Made by a program: the position numbers and the translations under genes
The notes under the pieces: generated by a model
Database searches by the model: none
Told to the model about the DNA's origin: nothing
What the model saw: only the letters and a program-made list of their open reading frames with translations
In this document: in pieces, positions 26,016-34,863 of the stretch
Layout of the letters: each line of letters opens with the position of its first letter
Numbering within the stretch: the stretch's first letter is position 1
NCBI GenBank assembly: GCA_019115765.1
Contig: DXCZ01000045.1
Location: 1 to 57,677, forward strand
Length of the DNA stretch: 57,677 nucleotides
Direction: 5' to 3'
Source: Candidatus Mediterraneibacter stercoripullorum
Lineage (GTDB): Bacteria; Bacillota; Clostridia; Lachnospirales; Lachnospiraceae

Positions 26016-28226
26016 GTGGAAACGATAACAGGATACGTGGGACATATCGTGTTCCGTAATGAGGAAAACGGATACACGGTATTCCATCTGGAAAATGATG
26101 ACGGGGAAGTGACCTGTGTCGGGAATTTTAATTATATCAGCGAAGGTGAGCTGATGGAACTTAATGGAGAATATGTAAATCATAATGTGTATGGCACACA
26201 GCTGAAAGTGAGTTCTCATACAGTGAAGGAACCTGAAGATCTGGTTTCTATCGAAAGATATCTGGGTTCCGGGGCTATTAAAGGGGTCGGAGCAGCTCTT
26301 GCCGGCCGGATCGTGAAAAAGTTCAGGGAGGATACGTTCAGGATCATAGACGAAGAGCCTGAGAGGCTGGCTGAGATCAAGGGAATCAGCGAACGGAAGG
26401 CAAGGGAGATCGCTGAGCAGGTGGAAGAGAAGAAAGACATGCGCAAGGCAATGATCTATCTCCAGAAGTATGGAATCTCCACAAAACTGGCGGCGAAGAT
26501 ATACCAGCACTATGGGATGAAAGTATACAAAGTCCTTGAGGAAAATCCTTATCAGCTTGCTGATAATATTGAAGGGGTTGGATTTAAAACTGCGGATGAG
26601 ATCGCATCCAGGATCGGAATACATACAGATTCAGACTACAGGATCCGGAGCGGAATATTCTATACACTGCAGCAGGCGGCAGGAGAAGGCCACATATATC
26701 TTCCGCAGGATGTCCTTGCCCGTAGAGCGGGTGCGCTCCTTGAAGTTGATATTCAGGATATACAGAGATACATTATGGATCTTTGTATTGATAAAAAAAC
26801 AGTAGTAAAAGAAAGTGATGGGGAAATTCGTGTTTATCCTCAGCATTTCTATTATCTTGAGTTGAATACTGCAAAAATGCTACATGATCTTGATATCGAA
26901 TGTGAAATGCCAGAGGATATGATGGAACAGCGGCTAAAAAAAGTAGAAAAACGTGAGAAAATCGAGCTGGATCCCATGCAGCACAGAGCAGTTATCGAGT
27001 CCATTAAGCATGGACTGCTCATTCTGACGGGAGGGCCTGGGACCGGAAAAACAACAACGATCAATACAGTGATCCGTTTCTTTGACAACGAAGGTATGAG
27101 CATTCTTCTTGCTGCACCTACAGGGCGGGCTGCAAAAAGAATGACTGAGGCCACCGGATATGAAGCACAGACAATCCACCGCCTGCTAGAGGTAAACGGT
27201 AATCCGGAAGAGGAAGGCAATTCAGGAGGGTTTATGCGGAATCGTCAGAATCCTCTGGAAACAGATGTGGTAATCATAGATGAAATGTCCATGGTCGACC
27301 TCCCGCTTATGCATGCGCTCCTTTCAGCAATCGTTCCGGGAACAAGACTTGTGCTGGTAGGGGACGTGGATCAGCTCCCTTCAGTGGGACCGGGCAGCGT
27401 TCTTAAGGATATCATTGCTTCTCGGAGTTTCCCGGTCGTAACACTGACCAGGATCTTCCGCCAGGCCGGAGAAAGCGATATTATCGTAAATGCTCATAAA
27501 ATTAACGCCGGAGAGCCGGTAGTCCTGGATAATAAGAGCCGGGATTTCTTCTTCCTGCGAAGGCAGGATGCAGATACGATCATTTCTGTGGTCATCACCC
27601 TGATCCGCAATAAACTTCCGCGATATGTGCATGCCGGTCAAAATGATATTCAGGTAATGACTCCTACAAGGAAAGGACTTCTGGGAGTCGAGAGGCTCAA
27701 CGGGATCCTCCAGAAATATCTGAATCCGGCAGATCCGAAGAAAACCGAACGGGAGATCAACGGGCGGCTTTTCCGCGAAGGGGATAAAGTGATGCAGATC
27801 AAAAATAATTATCAGCTTGAGTGGGAAGTTTCTACAAAATATGGTCTCACTGTGGATAAAGGAACAGGAATCTTCAATGGTGACATGGGGATTATAAGGG
27901 AAATAAATGAATATACGGAAACAATAGAAGTTGAATTTGACGAGGCCAGGAAAGTAAAATACGGTTTTGACATGGTGGAAGAACTCGAGCTGGCCTATGC
28001 CATTACAGTTCATAAGTCTCAAGGCAGTGAGTATCCGGCAGTGATCATACCTCTTCTTCCGGGGCCGAGACTCCTATATAACAGAAACCTTTTGTATACA
28101 GCAGTGACAAGAGCGAAAAAGTGTCTTGTGATAGTAGGGAGTGATACAGTATTTCAGGAAATGATACAGAACAGACGAGAACAGTCCAGGTATACAAGCC
28201 TTGCAGAGCGTATAAGAGAGTTTTAG
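26016..28226 (+). CDS. recD2: RecD2-type 5'-3' DNA helicase
   Basis: SF1B helicase acting without RecBC (736 aa). N-terminal OB-like part (GYVGHIVFRNEENGYTVFHL), helix-hairpin-helix repeats (GAIKGVGAALAGRIVKKF), Walker A GGPGTGKTT near residue 339, motif II IIDEMSMVD, motif III LVGDVDQLPSVGPG and the C-terminal motif AITVHKSQGSEYPAV. Start GTG 26016 follows AAGAAGGAGAAG; the longer frame from 25869 is extra and unsupported. It fits the normal RecD2 length. comF begins two bases after its stop. Confidence 0.94.
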   Translation: METITGYVGHIVFRNEENGYTVFHLENDDGEVTCVGNFNYISEGELMELNGEYVNHNVYGTQLKVSSHTVKEPEDLVSIERYLGSGAIKGVGAALAGRIVKKFREDTFRIIDEEPERLAEIKGISERKAREIAEQVEEKKDMRKAMIYLQKYGISTKLAAKIYQHYGMKVYKVLEENPYQLADNIEGVGFKTADEIASRIGIHTDSDYRIRSGIFYTLQQAAGEGHIYLPQDVLARRAGALLEVDIQDIQRYIMDLCIDKKTVVKESDGEIRVYPQHFYYLELNTAKMLHDLDIECEMPEDMMEQRLKKVEKREKIELDPMQHRAVIESIKHGLLILTGGPGTGKTTTINTVIRFFDNEGMSILLAAPTGRAAKRMTEATGYEAQTIHRLLEVNGNPEEEGNSGGFMRNRQNPLETDVVIIDEMSMVDLPLMHALLSAIVPGTRLVLVGDVDQLPSVGPGSVLKDIIASRSFPVVTLTRIFRQAGESDIIVNAHKINAGEPVVLDNKSRDFFFLRRQDADTIISVVITLIRNKLPRYVHAGQNDIQVMTPTRKGLLGVERLNGILQKYLNPADPKKTEREINGRLFREGDKVMQIKNNYQLEWEVSTKYGLTVDKGTGIFNGDMGIIREINEYTETIEVEFDEARKVKYGFDMVEELELAYAITVHKSQGSEYPAVIIPLLPGPRLLYNRNLLYTAVTRAKKCLVIVGSDTVFQEMIQNRREQSRYTSLAERIREF

Positions 28227-28228
28227 AT

Positions 28229-28906
28229 TTGCTTTATCCGCCGGTCTGCCCGTTCTGTGGGAAGATTTCGAAGGAAGGCATATGCAGGAAATGCCGCAGA
28301 AAGATTAAATATATCCGGGATCCGAGATGCCTTCACTGCGGAAAGCCTCTCAGGGATGAAACCGGCGAAAACTGTATGGACTGCAGGAACAGAAAAACAT
28401 ATATTCGTCAGGGCAGAGCAATGTGGCTGCATTCGGAGCCTGTATCGGGAGCTGTATATCGGTTCAAATATAATAACAGAAGATCTTATGCAGGTGTCTT
28501 TGCAGGGGAGCTGGCAGTACATTATGCCGGACAGCTTAAAAGATGGAACGTAGATGAGATGATCCCGGTTCCTTTACATTCATCCAGAAAGAGAAAACGG
28601 GGCTATAACCAGGCTGAGCTGATTGGAAAGGAACTGTCATCTTTAACCGGGATACCATGCCGGACGGATGTTTTATTCCGGGTGAAAAAAACCAAGCCGC
28701 AGAAAGACCTGGATGACAGAGAAAGAAGGAAAAACCTGACAGGTGCATTTGCAGTTTCAAGATCCTGGAAAGCCAGGAAAAACATACTTCTGATCGATGA
28801 TATCTACACGACGGGAAGTACGCTGGAAAAGGCTGCCAAAATGCTTAAAATGGCGGGAGCTGAAAATATCTACTTTTTGACTATAAGCATTGGACAAGGT
28901 ATCTGA
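28229..28906 (+). CDS. comF: ComF-family phosphoribosyltransferase-like protein
   Basis: Competence-related protein (225 aa). An N-terminal zinc-finger region has four Cys pairs or singles (CPFCG, CRKC, CLHCG, CMDC), and the C-terminal PRTase domain carries the PRPP loop LLIDDIYTTGST near residue 188. The start is unusual: TTG 28229, two bases after recD2, with only a weak AAGAGAG upstream, so translation is likely coupled to recD2. A little homology (VLD before LLYPP) extends upstream in frame, so an earlier non-ATG start is possible. Confidence 0.85.
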   Translation: MLYPPVCPFCGKISKEGICRKCRRKIKYIRDPRCLHCGKPLRDETGENCMDCRNRKTYIRQGRAMWLHSEPVSGAVYRFKYNNRRSYAGVFAGELAVHYAGQLKRWNVDEMIPVPLHSSRKRKRGYNQAELIGKELSSLTGIPCRTDVLFRVKKTKPQKDLDDRERRKNLTGAFAVSRSWKARKNILLIDDIYTTGSTLEKAAKMLKMAGAENIYFLTISIGQGI

Positions 28907-28978
28907 ATATATGATATACTAAAACATAATGAGCTGGTATATGTAACAATCTATACAGGAAGGATGCAGTGTTAACAG

Positions 28979-29359
28979 ATGTTAGATAAGAAAAAGATAC
29001 GGCTGATGACACGAACGGCGATTTATGAAAAAAAATACGGTGAACAGGATATAAAGATCAGCGGTTTTTATAAAAAAGACTATGCAAGCTTTCATACCTG
29101 GGTGACATTGATCTGGATCACAGCCGGCTATCTGCTGGCGGCGGGACTTTTCTGCCTCTGCTGCATTGATTCTCTGCTGGAAGATCTCACACTGTTTAAG
29201 CTGATCATTCTTGCTGCGATCGCTGTGGGGGCGTATCTGATCCTGCTGATCGTTTATGGGATCGGCTCGGGAAGGTATTACAGGAAAAGACATTCCGGGG
29301 CAAAGCGGAGAGTGAAAAAGTATTACAGGGCTTTGGCTAAAATAGAAAAATTGTATTAG
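28979..29359 (+). CDS. Small membrane protein of unknown function
   Basis: A 126-aa protein with a basic N-terminus, two membrane helices (about residues 42-62 and 70-95) and a basic C-terminal tail (RYYRKRHSGAKRRVKKYY). Start ATG 28979 has AGGAAGG about 15 bases upstream, a loose spacing. It is the first gene of a run leading into the c-di-AMP locus, and the next gene starts 17 bases later. The function is not recognised. Confidence 0.65.
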   Translation: MLDKKKIRLMTRTAIYEKKYGEQDIKISGFYKKDYASFHTWVTLIWITAGYLLAAGLFCLCCIDSLLEDLTLFKLIILAAIAVGAYLILLIVYGIGSGRYYRKRHSGAKRRVKKYYRALAKIEKLY

Positions 29360-29376
29360 AAGGAGCAGTGCACATC

Positions 29377-30495
29377 ATGAGTACATTGTTAGTCTGGAGA
29401 GAAAAACTGCAGAGGTTATATGCAAATTATTCGATATATTTCAACAAAGGGCTTCAACTGATCCTGGGATTGCTTGTATTTGGACTGATCAACTATAACG
29501 TAGGGTTTATGGAAACAGCTGCTTCTATCTATTTTACAGTCGGTCTTGCAGTTATCTGCACTTTTTTTCCGCTGACAGTCATGGTAATCGCGGCAACGAT
29601 ACTTCTTCTTGTTCATTTTTATACTCTGTCACTTTCTGTCGCTATTGTGGCACTTGTGATTTTTCTGGCAATGTACATTTTCTATTTCAGGTTTGGAACA
29701 GGAAAGGCATGGCTCGTCCTTGTGGCCGCGCTTGCTTTTGGTCTGAGGATCCCGTTTGTACTGCCTGTTGTCTTTGGCCTTATGGGTACAGCAGTATGGA
29801 TCGTACCCGCAGCGTGCGGGATCGTTTCATATTATATGATCAGCTGCGTGAAAGCCTCAGCGACAGCATTGAGCAGTTCAGATAGTGATATGATAAGTGG
29901 ACTGACGGCTTTTGCAAAGCAGGTTCTCACCAATCAGGAGATGTGGATCATGATCATGATTGCCGCACTTGGCATCCTGGTAGTGCATCTGATTTCTACA
30001 CTGGCTGTCAGCCATGCCTGGAAAATTGCATCGGCAGCAGGAGCAGCTGTATGCGTTATCGCGGTTTCAGCAGGAAATATCGCTTTGAATCTACATATAT
30101 CATACGTGATCACTATTCTGAGTGCTGTCCTTGGAGTTGCTGCCGGTATAGTGCTGGAATTCCTCTTTTTCTCTGTGGACTATTCCGGGACTGAGCATAT
30201 TCAGTTTGAAGATGACGAATACTATTATTATGTAACTGCTGTCCCCAAGGTGGATGTTTCCATACCTGAAAAGCAGGTGAAACATATTACGGGACATCAG
30301 ACAGAGGAACAGGTTACTGAAAGAGAAAAAGAAGGCTCAGGATCATCAGAGACCGGATCACCTGCAGAAGAGAAGGCAAGTGATTTCGCAATGACTTCTG
30401 ATATCGATATTGCAAAAAATACAGAAGAGATTCTTTTAACAAGGAGTCTGAGCAAAGAACTCGGACTGGACGATAATAAGAATCCCCACGAATAA
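29377..30495 (+). CDS. Polytopic membrane protein upstream of cdaA
   Basis: A 372-aa membrane protein with roughly eight hydrophobic segments over residues 20-270, then a long acidic, Ser/Glu-rich cytosolic tail (EDDEYYYYVTAVPK, TSDIDIAKNTEEILLTRSLSKELGL). The start ATG 29377 lies 11 bases after AAGGAG; GTG 29368 is too close. The stop is only 20 bases before cdaA. I do not recognise a named family. Position suggests a role in controlling or using the c-di-AMP cyclase, which is inference. Confidence 0.7.
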   Translation: MSTLLVWREKLQRLYANYSIYFNKGLQLILGLLVFGLINYNVGFMETAASIYFTVGLAVICTFFPLTVMVIAATILLLVHFYTLSLSVAIVALVIFLAMYIFYFRFGTGKAWLVLVAALAFGLRIPFVLPVVFGLMGTAVWIVPAACGIVSYYMISCVKASATALSSSDSDMISGLTAFAKQVLTNQEMWIMIMIAALGILVVHLISTLAVSHAWKIASAAGAAVCVIAVSAGNIALNLHISYVITILSAVLGVAAGIVLEFLFFSVDYSGTEHIQFEDDEYYYYVTAVPKVDVSIPEKQVKHITGHQTEEQVTEREKEGSGSSETGSPAEEKASDFAMTSDIDIAKNTEEILLTRSLSKELGLDDNKNPHE

Positions 30496-30515
30496 GAGGG
30501 ACGGTGATACACAGT

Positions 30516-31388
30516 ATGGCAGACTGGATACGAGTATTTCTTAATAATTATACGAATACAAATCGTTGGTACATTCCGGAACTGCAACTGAAAGATATTG
30601 TTGAAATTGTTATTATAGCTGTCATTGTATATGAGATCATGTTGTGGATCAAGAATACAAAGGCATGGATGCTTCTGAGAGGTATCATTATGCTGGCGGC
30701 ATTTATTTTAATAGCGTTTATTTTTGAAATGAATACGATCCTGTATCTGGCACAGGCTTCTATCAGTGTACTCGCTATTGCGGCGATCGTCGTTTTCCAG
30801 CCGGAGCTACGAAGAGCACTGGAAAAACTGGGAGAAAAAAATCTTTTCAGCAATATTACGCTGTTTGATAAAGGAAAAGAAAACGAAAGATTTTCTGATG
30901 AGACGGCTGACAGCATCGTACGCGCATGTTTTGAAATGGGCAGCGTATGTACAGGCGCACTGATCGTAGTGGAACAGGCGATCCAGCTGACGGAATATGA
31001 GATGACAGGGATCGAGCTGGACTGTAAAGTTTCATCGCAGGTCCTGATCAATATTTTCGAACATAACACACCTCTTCATGACGGAGCTGTTATCATCCGC
31101 GGAGACAGGATTACTTCAGCGACATGTTATCTGCCGCTTTCGGATAATATGTCCATCAGTAAGGAACTGGGAACGCGACACAGGGCCGCACTGGGAATGA
31201 GCGAAGTATGTGATGCACTTATTATCGTCGTTTCAGAAGAAACGGGACTGGTTTCAACTGCTTCCGGAGGAAAGCTTTCGCGTGGTGTCAGCAGGGAAGA
31301 GCTTAGAGAAAGTCTGAGCCAGATTCAGTATAGAAGTTCGGAAAATACTAAGAAATTTTCTATACGGAAAGGATGGCGCAGAAAATGA
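30516..31388 (+). CDS. cdaA: Diadenylate cyclase CdaA
   Basis: Membrane-bound enzyme that joins two ATP to make cyclic di-AMP, an essential second messenger for potassium and wall homeostasis (290 aa). Three N-terminal membrane helices (residues about 20-95) precede the DAC domain with LHDGAVIIRG (DGA near 188) and GTRHRAALGMSE (RHR near 221). Start ATG 30516 is eight bases after GGTGA; the GTG at 30504 is too close to GAGGG. It overlaps cdaR by four bases (ATGA). Confidence 0.95.
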   Translation: MADWIRVFLNNYTNTNRWYIPELQLKDIVEIVIIAVIVYEIMLWIKNTKAWMLLRGIIMLAAFILIAFIFEMNTILYLAQASISVLAIAAIVVFQPELRRALEKLGEKNLFSNITLFDKGKENERFSDETADSIVRACFEMGSVCTGALIVVEQAIQLTEYEMTGIELDCKVSSQVLINIFEHNTPLHDGAVIIRGDRITSATCYLPLSDNMSISKELGTRHRAALGMSEVCDALIIVVSEETGLVSTASGGKLSRGVSREELRESLSQIQYRSSENTKKFSIRKGWRRK

Positions 31389-32746
31389 AAAAGTACAAGT
31401 TTATGCAAAATCCCGGTTTGAAGATCATGGCATTTGTGTTTTCGATTTTTCTCTGGTTTATCGTTGCCAATGTCGATAATCCCGTCACACATGATACGTT
31501 TTCAAATATTCCAGTTACAATAATTAATGATGATGTGATCACGCAGGCGGGAAATGTCTATTCTGTTCTGGATGAACAGAGTGTAAGTGTTGTCGTATAC
31601 GCACAGAGGTCTGTGCTGGAAGATATCGACGCAGAAGATATTGTTGCTACGGCGGATATAGAGGAAATGGATACATCTACGGGCTTGGTGCCGATAACAG
31701 TATCGATTCCAAAATATTCCGGTGACTATACTTCAGTGGAATCTGTGCCGAGAAATCTCCGGATCCAGACAGAGAAAACAAATAAAAAAGTCCTGTCTCT
31801 GACGGTAAGATCAGAAGGCGAGGCAAGGGATGGATATGTTTTAGGTGATATGACAGTGAATCCGGAGCGGATTACGATTACGGGACCGGAATCTAAGATT
31901 GAGCAGATCACCAGAGCAGTTGCAAAGATCGATACGGAAGGCCTTTCCGAAGATAAGATCGTGAAGGCAGAACTGGAGCTGTACGATGAAAATGATAATA
32001 TTGTCGATCAGAGTCAGCTGAGCAATAACCTTGGAGAAGAAGGGATAACTGTAGAGGTAGAAGTCCTCAGAAGGAAAAATGTCTCGCTGAATTTTGATGT
32101 TTCAGGAAGTCCGGCCGACGGATATCAGTATATGGGCTGCACAAGTGAGCCAGAGCTTATAGATATCTGCGGGGATTCTGAAGTGATAGCAGATGTGGAT
32201 TCCATCGACATACCTGCGTCGGAGATTAATATTACTGATGCGACAGAGAACGTCCAGACAACAATTGACATCCGTCCATATCTTCCGGAGGGAATCAGTC
32301 TTGTGGATGATAATTCTGCAAATGTTCTCGTGACAGCTCAGATTGAAAAAGAAGGTACACGCACGATCAGGCTTCTAGTAAGTTCTATTCGTATAGACAA
32401 TCTGGCAGATCATCTACGTGTAGAATACGAAGCGGATGCCGAGGTCAGTTTCCAGTTCCAGGGAGATCAGGATGCACTCGATGTTCTGGATATCAGTAAC
32501 GGCGTATCAGTAGATCTCTCTGATTATTCCAGCCCGGGAACATATGATGTTCCGGTGTCAGTGATCATGCCGGATCGTATTGAACTGATTAATGAACCTA
32601 CAGTTCAGCTGACTCTTGTGTCCGACTCGGAAGAGGAACCCTCCAACGGACAGAGCGGTACCTCAGATTCGGGAACAGAAGAAAATCCTGGAACGGGAAC
32701 GGAAGGGACTGATGGTGATTCATCAGCACAGGAACAGACAGAATAG
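31385..32746 (+). CDS. cdaR: CdaA regulator CdaR (YbbR-domain protein)
   Basis: Membrane-anchored partner that modulates CdaA (453 aa). One N-terminal helix (GLKIMAFVFSIFLWFIVAN) is followed by about four extracytoplasmic YbbR repeats (for example VRSEGEARDGYVLGDMTVNPERITITGPESKI) and a low-complexity Gly/Ser/Thr/Glu tail. Start ATG 31385 overlaps the cdaA stop. ATG 31373 is the alternative but sits on the ribosome site. glmM, which usually follows in Firmicutes, is not here. Confidence 0.92.
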   Translation: MKKYKFMQNPGLKIMAFVFSIFLWFIVANVDNPVTHDTFSNIPVTIINDDVITQAGNVYSVLDEQSVSVVVYAQRSVLEDIDAEDIVATADIEEMDTSTGLVPITVSIPKYSGDYTSVESVPRNLRIQTEKTNKKVLSLTVRSEGEARDGYVLGDMTVNPERITITGPESKIEQITRAVAKIDTEGLSEDKIVKAELELYDENDNIVDQSQLSNNLGEEGITVEVEVLRRKNVSLNFDVSGSPADGYQYMGCTSEPELIDICGDSEVIADVDSIDIPASEINITDATENVQTTIDIRPYLPEGISLVDDNSANVLVTAQIEKEGTRTIRLLVSSIRIDNLADHLRVEYEADAEVSFQFQGDQDALDVLDISNGVSVDLSDYSSPGTYDVPVSVIMPDRIELINEPTVQLTLVSDSEEEPSNGQSGTSDSGTEENPGTGTEGTDGDSSAQEQTE

Positions 32747-32790
32747 TAAAAACAGAGAGGGTTTTAATACATTAGTGAGGAGTTGATGAA

Positions 32791-33066
32791 ATGGTCAGTG
32801 GGAAAGTTGTGATCAAGAACCCGACAGGCCTTCACCTGCGGCCTGCCGGTCTGTTCTGCAAAACAGCAATGCAGTTTAAGAGTAAAATTACTGTGCATAA
32901 AAAAACGCGACATGAAGATGTGACGGCAAATGCAAAAAGCGTGCTCAGCGTATTGGGGGCCTGCATAAAAAGCGGCGATGAGATCGAGATCGTCTGCGAA
33001 GGGGAGGATGAGGAAAAAGCGCTCGAAATGATGACCGGACTGGTTCTTGATGGACTTGGAGAATGA
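32791..33066 (+). CDS. HPr-family phosphocarrier protein
   Basis: Small PTS phosphocarrier (91 aa). The active-site His15 lies in GLHLRPAG, and the regulatory Ser motif is NAKSVLSVLG (S50 by this numbering), so both EI phosphorylation and HPr kinase control are possible. The start ATG 32791 has GTGAGGAG upstream. It stands alone after cdaR without EI or a permease nearby. The sequence is somewhat divergent (KTRHEDVTANAKS), so it may be a Crh-like or special-purpose HPr rather than the main one. Confidence 0.87.
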   Translation: MVSGKVVIKNPTGLHLRPAGLFCKTAMQFKSKITVHKKTRHEDVTANAKSVLSVLGACIKSGDEIEIVCEGEDEEKALEMMTGLVLDGLGE

Positions 33067-33117
33067 GCATAACAGTCGTTCTGACTGTTACTGGCATGAG
33101 GAACGTTCTCTGAGAGT

Positions 33118-33146
33118 TTGACAAACAGGGTACGGACTGCTATAAT
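33118..33146 (+). promoter_or_regulatory. Promoter of the LCP gene
   Basis: TTGACA (33118-33123), a 17-base spacer and TATAAT (33141-33146): a perfect consensus promoter. Confidence 0.92.
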
Positions 33147-33190
33147 GGGGAACTGTATATTATACTTAAGATTGGAAAAGGAATTTTATA

Positions 33191-34711
33191 ATGGCTAAGA
33201 AACAGAGATCAGCTGATAAATCTGCTGTGAAAGGCAGGAGAAGAAGAAACGGCCAGAACAGGTTCGGCATGTTCTGCCTTATTCTTCAGACGATATTAAG
33301 TCTTGCGTTTATGGGAGTATTAGTACTGCTGAACATGCTCCCTGTCAGATATCTGGCTATGATTGCCATGTTTCTTGTCTTTTTCTGGTGCATCACATTG
33401 AGTACGCAGCTTCCAAGGAAGAAAAGGGCACTTGGCGGAAGAATCTTCAGTCTTGTAATGGTAGGAGTCCTGTCTCTGGGAACCTTCTACATTGCTGAGG
33501 CAAACAATATGATCGGGATGATCACCGGCGGCAATTATCAGGTTAACAATATAGTGGTTGCAGTCCTTGCGGATGATCCGGCAGAATCTATAGAGGATGC
33601 GGCAGATTATAATTTCGGCGTACAGTTTTCACGCGGAGCGGAAAATATGCAGGCCGCGGTAACCGATATTCAGGAGGAACTGGGATCGGATATCAATATG
33701 ACAGAATATGACTCTGTTCAGGAACAGGCAGAAGCCCTCCATGACGGTGATGTAGAAGCAATTATTTATAATGCAGCTTATACAGACCTGCTGGAAGAGT
33801 CATTTGATGGATACAGTGACAGCGTGAAGATCATTTACAGTCATTCGATCCGTGTAGAGCTGAATTTTGGAACAAGCGGCTCTGACGATTCGCTGACGAA
33901 GGAGCCATTTACCGTTTATATCAGTGGTATTGATGTATATGGCGAGGTTACTGAGATCAGCCGAAGCGATGTGAATATTATTGCAGTAGTCAACCCGACG
34001 ACACATCAGATTCTGCTCGTTACAACTCCGAGAGATTATTATGTAGAGATACCGGGAGAGTCCAATGGTGAGAAGGATAAGCTTACTCATGCCGGAATCT
34101 ATGGAATTGATGCTTCAATGGCTACATTGGGACAGCTTTATGAGACGGACATCAATTATTATGTGAGACTGAATTTTACTTCAATGATCGATATAGTTGA
34201 TATACTGGGCGGTGTTGATGTTGAGTCTGAATATGCATTTACTACCAGCAAAAACGCCGGCGTGGTAATGGATGTTGAAAAGGGCATGAATCATTTTGAC
34301 GGTGAGGAGGCTCTGGCTTTCTCGAGAGAGCGTAAGAATCTTCCGGATGGTGATAACCAGCGAGGAAAGAATCAGCAGGCTGTTATTACGGCAATGCTTA
34401 AGAAAGTTTTGTCGCCGACAATGCTGCTGAAGGCAAGCTCCATCATGAATCAGGTCAGCAAGGACGTTGAGACGAATGTTACCCAGGGACAGCTCAATGC
34501 CCTGATCAGGAATCAGCTCGGATCAAATGCTAAATGGACGATCCAGTCTGTGGCTGCCGAGGGAACCGGAGCAAGAGACTACTGTTATTCCTCGGGTGAT
34601 CAGCTGTTGTATGTAACAGTACCGGATTATGGCAGTGTGAATGATATTATTGATCTGGTTAATATTGTTGAAGAAGGCGGAATTCTTGAAGAAGCAGAAA
34701 GCCTGAATTAA
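33191..34711 (+). CDS. LytR-CpsA-Psr (LCP) family ligase
   Basis: Membrane enzyme of the family that transfers undecaprenyl-linked polymers (teichoic acids, capsule) to peptidoglycan (506 aa). A basic N-terminus, three membrane helices (about residues 25-110), an accessory extracellular domain, then the LCP domain (NIIAVVNPTTHQILLVTTPRDYYVEIPG, KLTHAGIYG, ALAFSRERKNLPDGDNQRGKNQQ) with its conserved Arg residues. Start ATG 33191 follows AAAAGGAA. Monocistronic with its own promoter and terminator. The tar/tag operon 5 kb downstream offers a likely substrate. Confidence 0.92.
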   Translation: MAKKQRSADKSAVKGRRRRNGQNRFGMFCLILQTILSLAFMGVLVLLNMLPVRYLAMIAMFLVFFWCITLSTQLPRKKRALGGRIFSLVMVGVLSLGTFYIAEANNMIGMITGGNYQVNNIVVAVLADDPAESIEDAADYNFGVQFSRGAENMQAAVTDIQEELGSDINMTEYDSVQEQAEALHDGDVEAIIYNAAYTDLLEESFDGYSDSVKIIYSHSIRVELNFGTSGSDDSLTKEPFTVYISGIDVYGEVTEISRSDVNIIAVVNPTTHQILLVTTPRDYYVEIPGESNGEKDKLTHAGIYGIDASMATLGQLYETDINYYVRLNFTSMIDIVDILGGVDVESEYAFTTSKNAGVVMDVEKGMNHFDGEEALAFSRERKNLPDGDNQRGKNQQAVITAMLKKVLSPTMLLKASSIMNQVSKDVETNVTQGQLNALIRNQLGSNAKWTIQSVAAEGTGARDYCYSSGDQLLYVTVPDYGSVNDIIDLVNIVEEGGILEEAESLN

Positions 34712-34725
34712 TATCATAATTATAA

Positions 34726-34765
34726 AAAGCAGGGCAGAGACATACGTGTGTTTCTGCCCTGCTTT
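34726..34765 (+). terminator. Terminator after the LCP gene
   Basis: AAAGCAGGGCAGA (34726-34738) and TCTGCCCTGCTTT (34753-34765) form a perfect 13-bp stem. The T tail is short, but the stem is strong and A/T pairs close its base. Confidence 0.8.
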
Positions 34766-34786
34766 CTGGAAATATTATGTATAAGG

Positions 34787-34815
34787 TTGAATTTCTGAGA
34801 GAAAATTGTTATGAT
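34787..34815 (+). promoter_or_regulatory. Promoter of the GH25 lysozyme gene
   Basis: TTGAAT (34787-34792), 17 bases, TATGAT (34810-34815), about 40 bases before the ribosome binding site. Confidence 0.7.
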
Positions 34816-34863
34816 AGTTTAGGTTATGAAACAGATTATTGAAGAAAATACAGGAGGAATAGA

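Noticed and set aside
33071-33089. Hairpin AACAGTC/GACTGTT as a terminator after the HPr gene
   Set aside because: The stem is only seven base pairs and no T tract follows, so read-through is likely.
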